Shown piece after piece: positions 34,151-43,345 of a stretch of 47,115 bases of DNA. Position numbers and translations under genes: made by a program. Every line of letters starts with the position of its first letter. The first letter of the stretch is position 1. The notes under the pieces were generated by a model. The model saw only the letters and a list, made by a program, of their open reading frames with translations, was not told where the DNA came from and did not search any database. Source of the stretch: Planctomycetaceae bacterium (GTDB lineage: Bacteria; Planctomycetota; Planctomycetia; Planctomycetales; Planctomycetaceae); contig PBOJ01000004.1 of the NCBI GenBank assembly GCA_002724315.1, forward strand, positions 10,121 to 57,235, written 5' to 3'.

Positions 34151-35419
34151 TCAGGTGATCAGTTCGTCGATCGGTCCGAACGCCGGATCAGCCATCGGCA
34201 CCGGACGTCCGCCGACATCGAACGGCTCGTGCGAATCCAGCCCGACACCGGCCAGGTAGGTGTGGAACAGGTGCGGGTAACTGACTTCACGGTCAATCAC
34301 CTTGGTGCCGTTCTCATTGGTTTTGCCGACAACCGCTCCGCGGGCAATCTTGCCGCCACCCAGGCAGATGCTCCAGGCATTGCCCCAGTGATCGCGGCCG
34401 TAGTACTTGTTGATGTTCGGTGTACGACCGAACTCTGACATCACCACGATCATCGTCGAATCGAGCATGCCACGATCGGCCAGGTCACCGACCAGCGCCG
34501 CGAACCCCTTGTCGAACTCCGGCACCTGTTCGAGGTGGAAGTTGAAGTTCTCGTTGTGGGTGTCGTAGTTGGAGTGATCCAGCTTGACGAACGTCGCACC
34601 ATTCTCGAGCAACCGACGGGCCGTCAGGCACCGCTGACCAAACGACTCTTTCCCGTAGAGCTCGTGCATCTTCGCCGGCTCCTTCGAGACGTCGAAGACA
34701 TCGCGGCGTTCCATCAACTGCAACGCCCGCTCGTAACTGTAGGTGTAGGCGTCAGTCTCTTCGGTGCGACGACGCAGGGCGAACCGGTCGTTGGCCTTGC
34801 GACGGAAACGGTTCCGCAACTCGTCGGCCGCCTCGCTGAGATCCTTGGGACGCTCCGAGTTGGCAGGCGGTTTGCCATTGGCACCGATGCTGGCGTAACG
34901 CGGCCCGAGATAGGCCGAGTCGTTACCTCGCCCCCCACCACCGATTCGAATGTGACCGGGCATCGGATTGCTCGGATTCTCAAGCGCCTTCGCACAGACG
35001 GCACCCAGGATCGGCAACGACACACCCGGCATCTTCTGCCGACCGTACTGCATGTGGTAGTTGCCTTTGCCGTGATCACCGTTGCGGGTGTTGATCCCGC
35101 GAACCAGTGCCAGCTTGTCCATGTGCTTGGCCGTACGGGACAGCAACTCCGAGAGGTGGATTCCGGGAACCGAAGTCGGGATCGCCCGAAACGGGCCGCC
35201 CGTGTTGGTCTTGGGCTTGGGATCCCAGCTCTCCAGCTGGCTCAGGCCACCCGACATGTAAATGCAGACCACCCGCTGTTGGGTTTTCTCCAGTTGCTTG
35301 GCTGCGGGCGAAGCGGCCAGCATTCCCAAGCCACCCACCGCACCACCGGCAACGCCTCCCAAGAACTGTCGTCGAGCAATCTGGTGCTCGTTACTACCAC
35401 AGGCGTGAATGCGTTTCAT
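34151..35419 (-). CDS. DUF1501 family twin-arginine secreted protein
   Basis: The protein has 422 residues from ATG 35419, with GGAG eight bases upstream. The twin-arginine signal (Arg16-Arg17 in IARRQFLGGVAGGAVGGLG) is characteristic of planctomycete DUF1501 proteins. Sulfatase/alkaline-phosphatase-like segments are visible: CIYMSGGLSQLESWDPKP, LALVRGINTRNGDHGKGN, FVKLDHSNYDTHNEN, VVMSEFGRTPNINKYYGRDHWGNAWS with candidate metal ligands. DUF1501 is a member of the alkaline phosphatase superfamily, of unsettled function, and is almost always beside a DUF1549/1553 gene, as it is here (156 bp upstream). The signal peptide starts with a slightly longer polar N-region than usual. Confidence 0.93.
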   Translation of the reverse strand: MKRIHACGSNEHQIARRQFLGGVAGGAVGGLGMLAASPAAKQLEKTQQRVVCIYMSGGLSQLESWDPKPKTNTGGPFRAIPTSVPGIHLSELLSRTAKHMDKLALVRGINTRNGDHGKGNYHMQYGRQKMPGVSLPILGAVCAKALENPSNPMPGHIRIGGGGRGNDSAYLGPRYASIGANGKPPANSERPKDLSEAADELRNRFRRKANDRFALRRRTEETDAYTYSYERALQLMERRDVFDVSKEPAKMHELYGKESFGQRCLTARRLLENGATFVKLDHSNYDTHNENFNFHLEQVPEFDKGFAALVGDLADRGMLDSTMIVVMSEFGRTPNINKYYGRDHWGNAWSICLGGGKIARGAVVGKTNENGTKVIDREVSYPHLFHTYLAGVGLDSHEPFDVGGRPVPMADPAFGPIDELIT

Positions 35420-35575
35420 TGGTCGTTCTCCAGTTTTTGACGACAATCGACGGCAACAAGGCGTCCTGCCTGTCTTGTCCGCCGATTGAAGAATCGTCAT
35501 TCCTTCGAGGATTCAAGTGGCTGGTTTCCGTCTCGATCGGCCCATCCGACCAAGACCTGTCGTTTCGAGTCGATC

Positions 35576-38503
35576 CTAGTGGTTGAAGCGGAATTCCGCC
35601 GAGGTCAACAACGCCCAGACAATCTCCTGGATCGCTGCCATCCGTTTTTCCTTCGGTCGCTGCTTGAGGTAAGCCGCCACGTCGGCCACTTCCCCGTCTG
35701 TCGGACGCCGGGTCAGGACGCTCAGGTAGAGCTCCTCCACCAGCTTCTTTTCGTCAGTCATCTTACCCAGCCGCTCGGTCAAGTTGCCACCGCCGGGCGA
35801 CAACCAGCCCTTGAGCGGGCCACCGTTGGCCATAAACAGGGCCTGATCGATCGTGGCAAAGAACTCGTTTTGAGGCTGTCCCGAACCGGCCCCGTACAGC
35901 GAGACGATGCTGCCAACGTTGCCCTTGAGCTTGTCATAGGTCGTCTGTTCGATCTGAAGCCTGCGGGCGGCGATCTTCTTCGCGTCCTTCTTCTCCGCGG
36001 GCTTCAGGGGACTCTTCTTGTCGAGTTCGGCCGCGACGCTCTGCCGTTGTCGGCCGACCTGGCCGGTGGCTTCCAGCAGGCTCCAGCCAAGCTGTTCCGG
36101 TGACAGCGGGCCGACAGTACCGACAGCAAACTGTTCGGACCACGACTTGGAAAGCTTCCCGAGCGTCTCGTTGACTGCCCCTTCGGCCGATTCGGACTTC
36201 GCCCGTGCGGCTGCGGCAGTGGCCAGCAGCGGAGCCCTCTGCTTGGAGAGCCGGGCGTGATCAGCGGTCGCCTTGTCGAAGGCTACCTGGGCCGTCTCGG
36301 CCCGTTTGGCCGCAGCTGTCGCAGCCGACTGGTGACCGGGCAAAGCCTTCTTCGCAGCGGCCAATTCCTGATTCAACCCGGCCGAACGGCTCGCAAGCGT
36401 CTTGGTGATTCCGGCCAGTTCCTTGTCGTCTCCGAGAGTTTTCAGGGCCGCTGCGGATTTGGTTGCCGCCGTGGCCAGCGCCTCTGTGACCCGTGGCAAC
36501 TTCGCCAGGGTCTTCTGGGTCGCGGCCAGAACGTTGGCTGTCCTGTTCCGGTCCGCCTCGGCGCCGGCCAGATCCTTCTTCGCTGCCGCCAGTCCCCCCT
36601 GGACCTTGGCGTATTCGGTCGCGACGGGCGCCAGGGCCTTCTCGGCAGCCACTCTCGCTGCACGGGCCACGTCGGCCGCCTTCTGAGTGGCGGAATAGCC
36701 GGCCAGCAATTCGAGTGTCTCCTTGCGGCGGCGGGTTGCCGTCAGCCGGGTGTTGATGTCCCTGCGGACGGTCCGCAACTGGTCAGTCTCCCAGGCCTTG
36801 GCCTCGAACAATTTCACCGCGTCGGCGTGCTTCTTCACCGCAGCGTCCCGAGCCACCTCCGCCGCCTTCAATGCCTTCCCCGTTGCCGCTGCCGCGGCCT
36901 GCTTGGCAGCGTGATCCTTGGACAGGGCAGCCATTTCCGAGGCAATCGCCTTGGCTCGGGCGTCGAGCTTGGCAACAATTCCGGCCAATTCCTTGTCACC
37001 GGCGAGCAACTTCGCCGCCGCCACGCCCTGGCGGGCGCTCTCAACCAACGGCACACCCACCTTCTGCTTGTCCTGGAGCTTCTTGGCGGCGGCGGCCAAA
37101 GCCTTGGCAGCCGGGTCGTGCTTCTTCTTCTCTGCGGCCACCTTGTCGTTGGCCGGTTTCAACGTCTTGGCCAACGCGACCACCGGCTCGTTGGCCTTTC
37201 CTTCTGCAGCAAACGCCGCTTCGACCCGCTTGTCCGCCGACTCCACTTCGGCTGCCAATTTCTTGTCGGCCGCGACAACCGGTCCCAACAACTGGCCAGC
37301 CCTGGCCGATCGGGCCACCAGGTCTGCCGGCAAACTTGAACCTCGCGCAAACGTGCGAGTCAGCACCAACTCCCGCAAAAATCCGCGGACGTCGAACTTC
37401 ATCGCAACGAACTGCTCACTGAGCAAGTTGAGCAATTCCGGATGCGAGGGCGGGTTGTCGCTGTGGTGCAGATCGAGCGGCTCGACCAGCCCGCGGCCCA
37501 TCACCAACGCCCACAGGCGGTTGGCCATGTTGCGGGCAAAGAACCGGTTGTTCCCACTGAGAACCAGCTTCGCCAACTGTTCGCGGCGATTGTAGGTTGG
37601 CACCGGCCGCAGGTTCTTTTTCTTCTTGTCAGGCTTGACCTTGTATTCCTTGCCCGCAGCGATGGTCGGCTCGTCGATTTGACGCTCACCAAGCAGCCGC
37701 GGACGAGAGACACCCGCATCACCGGTGAAAACCGACTTGAACGCAACGCCTCCACCGGGCCGCTCGGCCAGCACACCCGGCTTCTTCTTGTCGGGCTTGA
37801 ACAGGTACGTTCGGTTCAAGAAGGCGTAGATGCCGTAGTAGTCCTTCTGGAGGTAATCGTCGATCAACGGGTGGTTGTGGCACTGGGCACACTGCAGATC
37901 GACGCCGAAGAACATTCGGCCGACCTCGCGGGTCATCTGGTTCACTTCGACACCGCGGTCCATCAGGAACTTCGCCCGACCTCGCTGTTTGGCATCCACG
38001 GCGTCGGCCCCAAGAATCTCCGAGGCCAGAACGTTCCAGGGCTTGTTTGATTCGATCGATCGTTTCAGGAACGCCTCCCACTCGCCACGTTTCACCTCGC
38101 CGTCGCCGCGACGCTCCGAGAGCATCACGTCCAGGACATTGGTCATCCGTCGCACGTAAGCCGGCGTTCCCATCAAGCGGTCAACAACCGCCGCCCGTTT
38201 CGTCGGGGACTTGTCATCGAGGAAAGCACGGGTTTCTCCGACCGAAGGAATCCGTCCGACAATGGCCAGATACAGACGGCGCAGAAACTCGCCATCATCG
38301 CTCGAACCAGAGACCAGTCCCAGCGGACTTTCGGTCACCAACCGGTCCACCTGCACGTGCAACGGATCGGCAGCCGATACCCCGGCAGAGGGAATCGCCA
38401 GGTTCGCAAAAAACACCACAGCAATCAGAACACCGGCCGATGGGCGCACCATCACTGGGAATTCCATGAAGAATGGGGGGAGGGAAAACAGGCGGGAATA
38501 CAC
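35576..38503 (-). CDS. DUF1549/DUF1553 (PSCyt2/PSD1) secreted protein with a coiled-coil insertion
   Basis: The protein has 975 residues from GTG 38503. I chose this start because AGGAGG lies six bases upstream; ATG codons at 38467 and 38452 have poor sites but would give shorter signal peptides. A signal peptide (VLIAVVFFANLAIPSAGVSA) precedes the DUF1549 domain, which has the CAQCHNHP motif (Cys205, Cys208, His209) able to bind c-type haem. DUF1553 begins near PTYNRREQLAKLVLSGNNRFFARNMANRLWALVMGRGL. Unusually, about 390 residues rich in Ala, Lys, Glu and Asp (about 409-796) split it before PLSPEQLGWSLLEATG. The end, LYLSVLTRRPTDGEVADVAAYL and WALLTSAEFRFNH, is standard. It pairs with DUF1501; the role of these pairs is not established. 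Confidence 0.9.
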   Translation of the reverse strand: MYSRLFSLPPFFMEFPVMVRPSAGVLIAVVFFANLAIPSAGVSAADPLHVQVDRLVTESPLGLVSGSSDDGEFLRRLYLAIVGRIPSVGETRAFLDDKSPTKRAAVVDRLMGTPAYVRRMTNVLDVMLSERRGDGEVKRGEWEAFLKRSIESNKPWNVLASEILGADAVDAKQRGRAKFLMDRGVEVNQMTREVGRMFFGVDLQCAQCHNHPLIDDYLQKDYYGIYAFLNRTYLFKPDKKKPGVLAERPGGGVAFKSVFTGDAGVSRPRLLGERQIDEPTIAAGKEYKVKPDKKKKNLRPVPTYNRREQLAKLVLSGNNRFFARNMANRLWALVMGRGLVEPLDLHHSDNPPSHPELLNLLSEQFVAMKFDVRGFLRELVLTRTFARGSSLPADLVARSARAGQLLGPVVAADKKLAAEVESADKRVEAAFAAEGKANEPVVALAKTLKPANDKVAAEKKKHDPAAKALAAAAKKLQDKQKVGVPLVESARQGVAAAKLLAGDKELAGIVAKLDARAKAIASEMAALSKDHAAKQAAAAATGKALKAAEVARDAAVKKHADAVKLFEAKAWETDQLRTVRRDINTRLTATRRRKETLELLAGYSATQKAADVARAARVAAEKALAPVATEYAKVQGGLAAAKKDLAGAEADRNRTANVLAATQKTLAKLPRVTEALATAATKSAAALKTLGDDKELAGITKTLASRSAGLNQELAAAKKALPGHQSAATAAAKRAETAQVAFDKATADHARLSKQRAPLLATAAAARAKSESAEGAVNETLGKLSKSWSEQFAVGTVGPLSPEQLGWSLLEATGQVGRQRQSVAAELDKKSPLKPAEKKDAKKIAARRLQIEQTTYDKLKGNVGSIVSLYGAGSGQPQNEFFATIDQALFMANGGPLKGWLSPGGGNLTERLGKMTDEKKLVEELYLSVLTRRPTDGEVADVAAYLKQRPKEKRMAAIQEIVWALLTSAEFRFNH
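36116..37279 (-). other. Coiled-coil-like insertion inside the DUF1553 region
   Basis: This part of the 975-residue protein is made almost only of Ala, Lys, Glu, Asp, Leu, Val and Thr, with repeated segments such as KTLASRSAGLNQELAAAKKAL, LLAGDKELAGIVAKLDARAKAI and LGDDKELAGITKTL. The GDKELAGI and GDDKELAGI segments indicate internal duplication. There are no Cys and few Pro or Gly, as expected of a long helical coiled coil. Typical DUF1549/1553 proteins go directly from the RTY-like motif to the xxLSxEQLxDA motif. Confidence 0.8.
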
Positions 38504-38537
38504 CACGTGCCTCCTGCACATATGCGTATCTACCGAT

Positions 38538-38566
38538 AGGTTACCGGGATGCGTTGGCATGGTCAA
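38538..38566 (-). promoter_or_regulatory. Candidate sigma-70-like promoter of the DUF1549/1553 and DUF1501 transcript
   Basis: In the 317-bp divergent gap (38504-38820), TTGACC (38566-38561) and TAACCT (38543-38538) are 17 bp apart on the minus strand. Transcription would start near 38531, about 28 nt before the GTG at 38503, with AGGAGG (38515-38510) in between. On the other strand, TTGACC (38599-38604) and AACGAT (38622-38627) form a weaker pair facing the PQQ-type gene. The rest of the gap shows no other gene or repeat. Confidence 0.4.
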
Positions 38567-38820
38567 CCTGTTGCCTGAAAGCCGGTTTTTTCCCCTATTT
38601 GACCGCCCCATCACACACAGGAACGATCCTCGCAACGCCCCATTGTCTTTTTTCGGGTTCCGCAGCCCTCAGAGTCCACTCAGCTTGTCCGTTTCGCCCA
38701 GACGGAATCCGCATTCGCCCATCCACCTCACTCCCAACTCTCGGCAAAAACCACGACACCGGGTCGACGCCAGCACCGGTGCGAACCGAAAATGGCAACA
38801 GGAAGGGAACTGGTGGATTG

Positions 38821-40128
38821 ATGCCCGAGACCAATCGACGGCATGGTGTGGCGGTCGTGGTGTTGTCCGGACTGCTGGCCATCGGCAGCCCGCTGGCGGC
38901 CGATTCACCATCGGTCCCGTCCACCGACTGGACCGAGTTCCTCGGTCCCGGTGGTTCCGCCCGGTCTCCGGCAGCCAGCCGTATCCCGCTTCGTTGGAAC
39001 GACCGGCTGCATGTCCTTTGGCGGACGCCTCTGACTGGACGCGGCTGGTCCTCTCCGGTTGTCGCCGGCAACTCGATCTGGCTGACGGTCTCCAACGAAC
39101 GCAACCGCTCGCTGCAGTTGCTGCAGTTGGACCGACTCTCCGGCAAGGTCCTCAAAACACACCGGGTGATCCAGGTCGGCAATCCTGGCAAGATTCATCC
39201 GAAGAACACGCACGCCACTCCGACCCCGGTGGTTGTCGACGGATCGGTCTACGTCCACTTCGGGACTCACGGAACCGCCCGCGTGAACCCCGACGGCCAG
39301 GTGGCGTGGTCGACAACTCTCCCGTACTACCACCACCATGGCCCGGCCGCTTCACCGGTGATCGTCGGCGACTTGCTGATCGTCACCTGCGACGGATTCA
39401 CCCGCCCCTTTTACGACCGCCTGCGTCGCTCGGGGGTCACATCGCCCCAGTTCGTCGTCGCGCTCGACCGTCGCACCGGTCAGCCACGCTGGCGAAAGCC
39501 CCGGGCCAACGGGCGTCACTCCTACTCGACCCCGATGGTCCTGGACACCGGCGACCGTCGACAGGTGATCAGCGCCGGTGGCGACCGGGTCGTCTCGTAC
39601 GACCCCACCAGCGGTCGCGAACTGTGGTGGGTTCGCTACACGGGATACTCGGTTGTCCCCCGGCCGGTGGCCGGGCCGCCCGGCAGCGGGCTGATTTACG
39701 TCTGCACCGGGTACGACAACCCCCGCCTGCTGGCAATTCGTACCGGTGGCAGTGGTGACGTCACCGGAACGCACGTGGCGTGGCAGCACGCCAAGGCGAT
39801 ACCGCTCAACCCAACTCCCCTGCAGGTCGAGGATGCCCTGTACCTGGTCAACGATTCGGGAATCGCCAGTTGCCTGGACGCACGCAACGGCAATCTCCGC
39901 TGGCGCCGCCGCCTCGGCGGACACTTCTCGGCTTCTCCCCTGCTGGTCAACGGCCACATCCTGGCCATCAACGAAACCGGCACCACGCACGTGCTGGCCC
40001 CCGGCCGCAGGTACCGCCGCCTGGCTCTCAACCGGCTCAAGGGACGCACGCTGGCCACGCCAGCCGTCACGGGCAACCGCCTGCTGATCCGAACAGACCG
40101 CGAGCTGGTTTGCGTTGGACGTGAGTGA
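38821..40128 (+). CDS. Secreted PQQ-type beta-propeller protein
   Basis: The protein has 435 residues from ATG 38821. A signal peptide (GVAVVVLSGLLAIGSPLAA) is followed by DWTEFLGPGGSARSP, the opening seen in planctomycete PQQ-like outer-membrane-assembly (BamB-type) propellers. Blade motifs are PVVVDGSVYVHFGTHGTARVNPDGQVAWST, FVVALDRRTGQPRWRK, VVSYDPTSGRELWWVR, ASCLDARNGNLRWRR and HILAINETGTTHVLAPG. No dehydrogenase active site is apparent, so it is more likely a binding propeller than an enzyme. A GGTGG and an AGGAAGGG upstream give a moderate ribosome site. The next gene starts 46 bp after it. Confidence 0.88.
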   Translation: MPETNRRHGVAVVVLSGLLAIGSPLAADSPSVPSTDWTEFLGPGGSARSPAASRIPLRWNDRLHVLWRTPLTGRGWSSPVVAGNSIWLTVSNERNRSLQLLQLDRLSGKVLKTHRVIQVGNPGKIHPKNTHATPTPVVVDGSVYVHFGTHGTARVNPDGQVAWSTTLPYYHHHGPAASPVIVGDLLIVTCDGFTRPFYDRLRRSGVTSPQFVVALDRRTGQPRWRKPRANGRHSYSTPMVLDTGDRRQVISAGGDRVVSYDPTSGRELWWVRYTGYSVVPRPVAGPPGSGLIYVCTGYDNPRLLAIRTGGSGDVTGTHVAWQHAKAIPLNPTPLQVEDALYLVNDSGIASCLDARNGNLRWRRRLGGHFSASPLLVNGHILAINETGTTHVLAPGRRYRRLALNRLKGRTLATPAVTGNRLLIRTDRELVCVGRE

Positions 40129-40174
40129 CCGCAGGGCCGAGAATCCGAATGTGACCGATTCCCGGAGATGCGAC

Positions 40175-42337
40175 GTGGCAACAACCCGGCTCGCCGACTG
40201 CAGAACGCCCTTCGGTCGGTGGGCGACGGCCATGGGCTGGCTACTGGTCACCTCGCTGCCCACCTACGCCCAGGACACATCTCCCGATCGACTGGCCCGG
40301 TTCACCCGGGCTCCGACACGGGTCGTCTGGGTGCAGGACACCAGCCGGGGCGCCCATGACGTTCAGGCCCAGGGAACCGAACTGCTGTTGATGGGCTACG
40401 ACAGTCTCGACGGCCGGGGCGAACGCAAGTTGCTGGCGGAAACGGCCAACTACGCCCGTCCCCTGCTCTCACCCGACGGCCGTCGCATCATCTACACGGA
40501 CCGTCCCCGTGGCCGGGTCATGGTTCTCGACTGGGGAAGCCAACGTCCACAGGTGCTCACCCGGGGAGCCGCACTGTGCACCTGGCGAGATCCGACCGAG
40601 AAGACCGAGTGGGTCGTTGTCGGACAGCGGCTGGGCCGTGCCGGCAGTTACTTCTACCGCAACCTGTCCAAGGTGCGTCTTGATGCCCCCTCCGTCTCTC
40701 GACCTGTCTGGTCCCGGACCCGGGTCAGTCCCGACAACTTCCAGCTCTCGCGGGACGGTGAATTTGCCGCGGGCGTCTTCCCGTGGCCCAACGGTGGCCT
40801 GGCCCGCCTCGCCCCGCCCTCGCTGACGCACCTGGGCAAGGGCTGCTGGGCCTCGCTGGCTCCTGACAACAGCCGCCTGGCATGGGTCTTCGACGGCCCG
40901 CACCGCCACCTCCGCCTCTCGACTCCCGAGGGTGGTCCCAGATGGAAGGTCGCCGTCGACCAGGTCGTCGGCTCGAATTCCGGACCCACCAAAATCCGGT
41001 CTGCCCCCACCGGCCGGGGAGCTGAGATGTTCCATCCCAGATGGAGCAACCATGTGCGGTACCTGGTGCTGACCGGCCCCTACAACCGCAAGGGCCCCAT
41101 CAACGTCATCTCTGGAGGCGGCCCCCAGGTAGAAATCTATCTTGCGAGGTTCAGCAAAGACTTTCGACAGATCGAAGCCGCGGCACGTGTCTCGCAGAAC
41201 GCCCGACCCGACTTTTTCCCGGACGCCTGGATCGGCTCGGGGTCCACCAGCCGGGTGCCGGCCAACGTGCTGTCGACGGTCCGGCCCACCGCGTCTGGAC
41301 AACCGTCCTGGCCGCCGGAAACCGAGAACCTGCTGTGGGCCTTCCGTGACACCAGCAAGCCGTTGACAATTCCGGCCCGCGACACGACGGAGGGAACAAC
41401 CTGTCGGGTCAAGCCGTCCGGACGAGTCCGACCGGGGCGATTCTTCGAACTCCGACTCTCTCGAGGCACCGCGGCAACCGAACCGGGCGACACCGGACTC
41501 GTCCAACACTGGAACACGCGGCAGACTCTGAGCGTCTCGATGATGTTGACCCTCACGGCAACCCGGTCGAACCGGCCAGGCACCCTGTTGGCGATCGAGC
41601 CCGCAACCATCATCACGCCTTCCAACACACCGCAGCGACTGGCCCTGGTCGTCCATCATCGACCAGCCCAAAACGACTTCCAACTCGCCCTGTCCACTGG
41701 TCCCGATCCGGCCACTGGCTCGGAGATCCTGGCCACGCTCAAACCCGACACGGCCACCCATCTGGTGATCACCCTCGGCAAGCTGGGCGTTTCCGTTCGA
41801 CAGGATGGACAACCGGCACGGAAGCACCCTCTGACACTAGGACACCTGAAGCTGCCACCCCGGAGCCGGCTCTGGCTGGGAAACGACAGCAGCACCCACC
41901 AACCGGTCGAAGGCCGGATCTCGCTCGTGACTGTCTCCGGGTCGATCGTCTCCAACAACCAGGCCGTCTCTCTGTGGAACGCCGCCTCGGTCATCCTGAA
42001 AAAACGCAAGCCGGGTCGACGTGCGGTGGTCCGAGCCCGCTGCGTCGAAACCTCACCGGCCCCCACGCCCACTCAGATCGCCCCGTACCGCCGGGCCCTG
42101 GTCTATCACCACTACCGGATCGAGCGGGTCGAATCGGGGCGTCTGGTCCACCGCGAGATCCTCGTCGGGCACTGGGCAATTCTCGACGGAAAGGTCCAAC
42201 CCGGACGACGTCGCACGATCGGACGGCCGGTCCGGCTTGTCGTCGAACCGCTTGAGGATCACGCGCAGTTGGACAGCGAACGGCAGGTAATGGAAATCAA
42301 ACACGTCGAACTGCCCCAGTACGTGGACGTCGAGTAG
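40175..42337 (+). CDS. Secreted propeller-plus-LamG-like protein of unknown function
   Basis: The protein has 720 residues from GTG 40175, chosen for GGAG seven bases upstream; earlier in-frame TTG and GTG codons at 40115-40151 lack such a site. The signal region is RWATAMGWLLVTSLPTYAQ. Residues up to about 320 have TolB/WD40-like propeller segments (PLLSPDGRRIIYTDRPRGRVMVLDWG, LSRDGEFAAGVFPWPNG, SLAPDNSRLAWVFDG, FHPRWSNHVRYLVLTGPY). The centre and C-terminal half look like a concanavalin/LamG-type lectin domain (LVVHHRPAQNDFQLALSTGPD, HLVITLGKLGVSVRQDGQ, PPRSRLWLGNDSS) followed by a short tail. This suggests carbohydrate or surface binding outside the cell. I recognise no catalytic motif. 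Confidence 0.77.
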   Translation: MATTRLADCRTPFGRWATAMGWLLVTSLPTYAQDTSPDRLARFTRAPTRVVWVQDTSRGAHDVQAQGTELLLMGYDSLDGRGERKLLAETANYARPLLSPDGRRIIYTDRPRGRVMVLDWGSQRPQVLTRGAALCTWRDPTEKTEWVVVGQRLGRAGSYFYRNLSKVRLDAPSVSRPVWSRTRVSPDNFQLSRDGEFAAGVFPWPNGGLARLAPPSLTHLGKGCWASLAPDNSRLAWVFDGPHRHLRLSTPEGGPRWKVAVDQVVGSNSGPTKIRSAPTGRGAEMFHPRWSNHVRYLVLTGPYNRKGPINVISGGGPQVEIYLARFSKDFRQIEAAARVSQNARPDFFPDAWIGSGSTSRVPANVLSTVRPTASGQPSWPPETENLLWAFRDTSKPLTIPARDTTEGTTCRVKPSGRVRPGRFFELRLSRGTAATEPGDTGLVQHWNTRQTLSVSMMLTLTATRSNRPGTLLAIEPATIITPSNTPQRLALVVHHRPAQNDFQLALSTGPDPATGSEILATLKPDTATHLVITLGKLGVSVRQDGQPARKHPLTLGHLKLPPRSRLWLGNDSSTHQPVEGRISLVTVSGSIVSNNQAVSLWNAASVILKKRKPGRRAVVRARCVETSPAPTPTQIAPYRRALVYHHYRIERVESGRLVHREILVGHWAILDGKVQPGRRRTIGRPVRLVVEPLEDHAQLDSERQVMEIKHVELPQYVDVE

Positions 42338-42367
42338 CCGGACCGGGAACGGAGACAGGGAGCTTCC

Positions 42368-43285
42368 ATGACGAACGTCGAGTTTCTCCAGCACCTGTTC
42401 AATCAGCTCTGGGGGGCCTATCGGACCCGGGTGGCCTACGTCCGAGACTACGAACAGGTGGTCGCCTCAGCCGGAGCCGAGTTCCTCAACGATCACATCG
42501 CCTTCCGCTCGGTCGCCTGGCAACAACCATCTGCCGGAATCTCATCGATCTCCCGCCCTTTCGAAGCGCTCGGTTACCGACCCGCCGCCTGCTACCACTT
42601 CCCGGACAAGCACCTGCAGGCCATCCACCTCGAACCTCCCGCCGAAGAACCACCCGGTCATCGCTCCCTGCCCAAACTGTTCGTCTCGGAACTCCAAGCC
42701 TGGAAACTGGACGAAGCGGCTCGACATCACCTCGCCCACAGCCTCAACCACCACCGGCCGCCTCTCTCGATCGACCTGCTCGATCAACTCGCGCACATCG
42801 ACTCGATCGACCACCGCAAGGAGCCCCTGGAAACACTCGTCGCCTGGTTCCTCGAACGCCCCTGGCCAGCCCCCGAGAAATCCGACGTTGAGTCCATAGC
42901 CGAGATCTCTCAGTACGCCGCCTGGGTCCTCGTACACGGTTACGCAGTGAATCACTTCACCGGCCTCGTCAATGCGCACGGCGTCGAGTCCCTGGCGACC
43001 ATCGAAAAGACTGTCGCCGGCTTGCAAGCGGCCGGTGTGCCGATGAAACCGGAAATCGAGGGGGTGGTGGGATCTCGGCTGAGACAGACGGCAACCGAGG
43101 CTGTGGTCGTCGACGTCGAGATCACCGAGGCGGGACAGTCGGCATCGATGCCGTGGACCTACGCGTACTTCGAATTGGCAGAACGTGGAGAGGTCATCGA
43201 TCTGGCAACCGGAGAAGCGAGCCGGTTCGAGGGTTTTCTGGGTCCACAGGCGACTCAACTGTTCGACATGACCCGCCGTCCCTGA
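42368..43285 (+). CDS. DUF1338 protein, 2-oxoadipate dioxygenase/decarboxylase family
   Basis: The protein has 305 residues and starts at ATG 42368 with GGGAG five bases upstream. The DUF1338 family includes HglS, an Fe(II) enzyme of lysine breakdown that turns 2-oxoadipate into 2-hydroxyglutarate. The three expected metal ligands appear as His43 (FLNDHIAFRS), His196 (GYAVNHFTGL) and Glu269 (YAYFELAERG). The protein is shorter than HglS (about 460 residues), belonging to the compact form common in bacteria. No signal peptide is seen. It follows two secreted proteins in the same direction with 30 bp in between, but a functional link is not obvious. Confidence 0.87.
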   Translation: MTNVEFLQHLFNQLWGAYRTRVAYVRDYEQVVASAGAEFLNDHIAFRSVAWQQPSAGISSISRPFEALGYRPAACYHFPDKHLQAIHLEPPAEEPPGHRSLPKLFVSELQAWKLDEAARHHLAHSLNHHRPPLSIDLLDQLAHIDSIDHRKEPLETLVAWFLERPWPAPEKSDVESIAEISQYAAWVLVHGYAVNHFTGLVNAHGVESLATIEKTVAGLQAAGVPMKPEIEGVVGSRLRQTATEAVVVDVEITEAGQSASMPWTYAYFELAERGEVIDLATGEASRFEGFLGPQATQLFDMTRRP

Positions 43286-43333
43286 CTGCAGCGGCACGGA
43301 TTGATTCCCAACGACGCAAATCCTTATTGAGAC

Positions 43334-43345
43334 GTCGTTAACGAC
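43334..43345. promoter_or_regulatory. 12-bp perfect palindrome before the acyl-ligase gene
   Basis: GTCGTTAACGAC is a perfect palindrome in the 233-bp gap between the DUF1338 and AMP-forming ligase genes. It shares ten of twelve bases with GTCGTCGACGAC in the beta-oxidation operon (18296-18307), giving the pattern GTCGTYRACGAC. It may be an operator. I see no gene in this gap. Confidence 0.35.

Noticed and set aside
35420..35575. Gap between DUF1501 and DUF1549/1553 genes as a place for a small gene
   Set aside because: The only in-frame ATG has its ribosome site directly adjoining it and simply extends the DUF1501 frame; no clear element was found.
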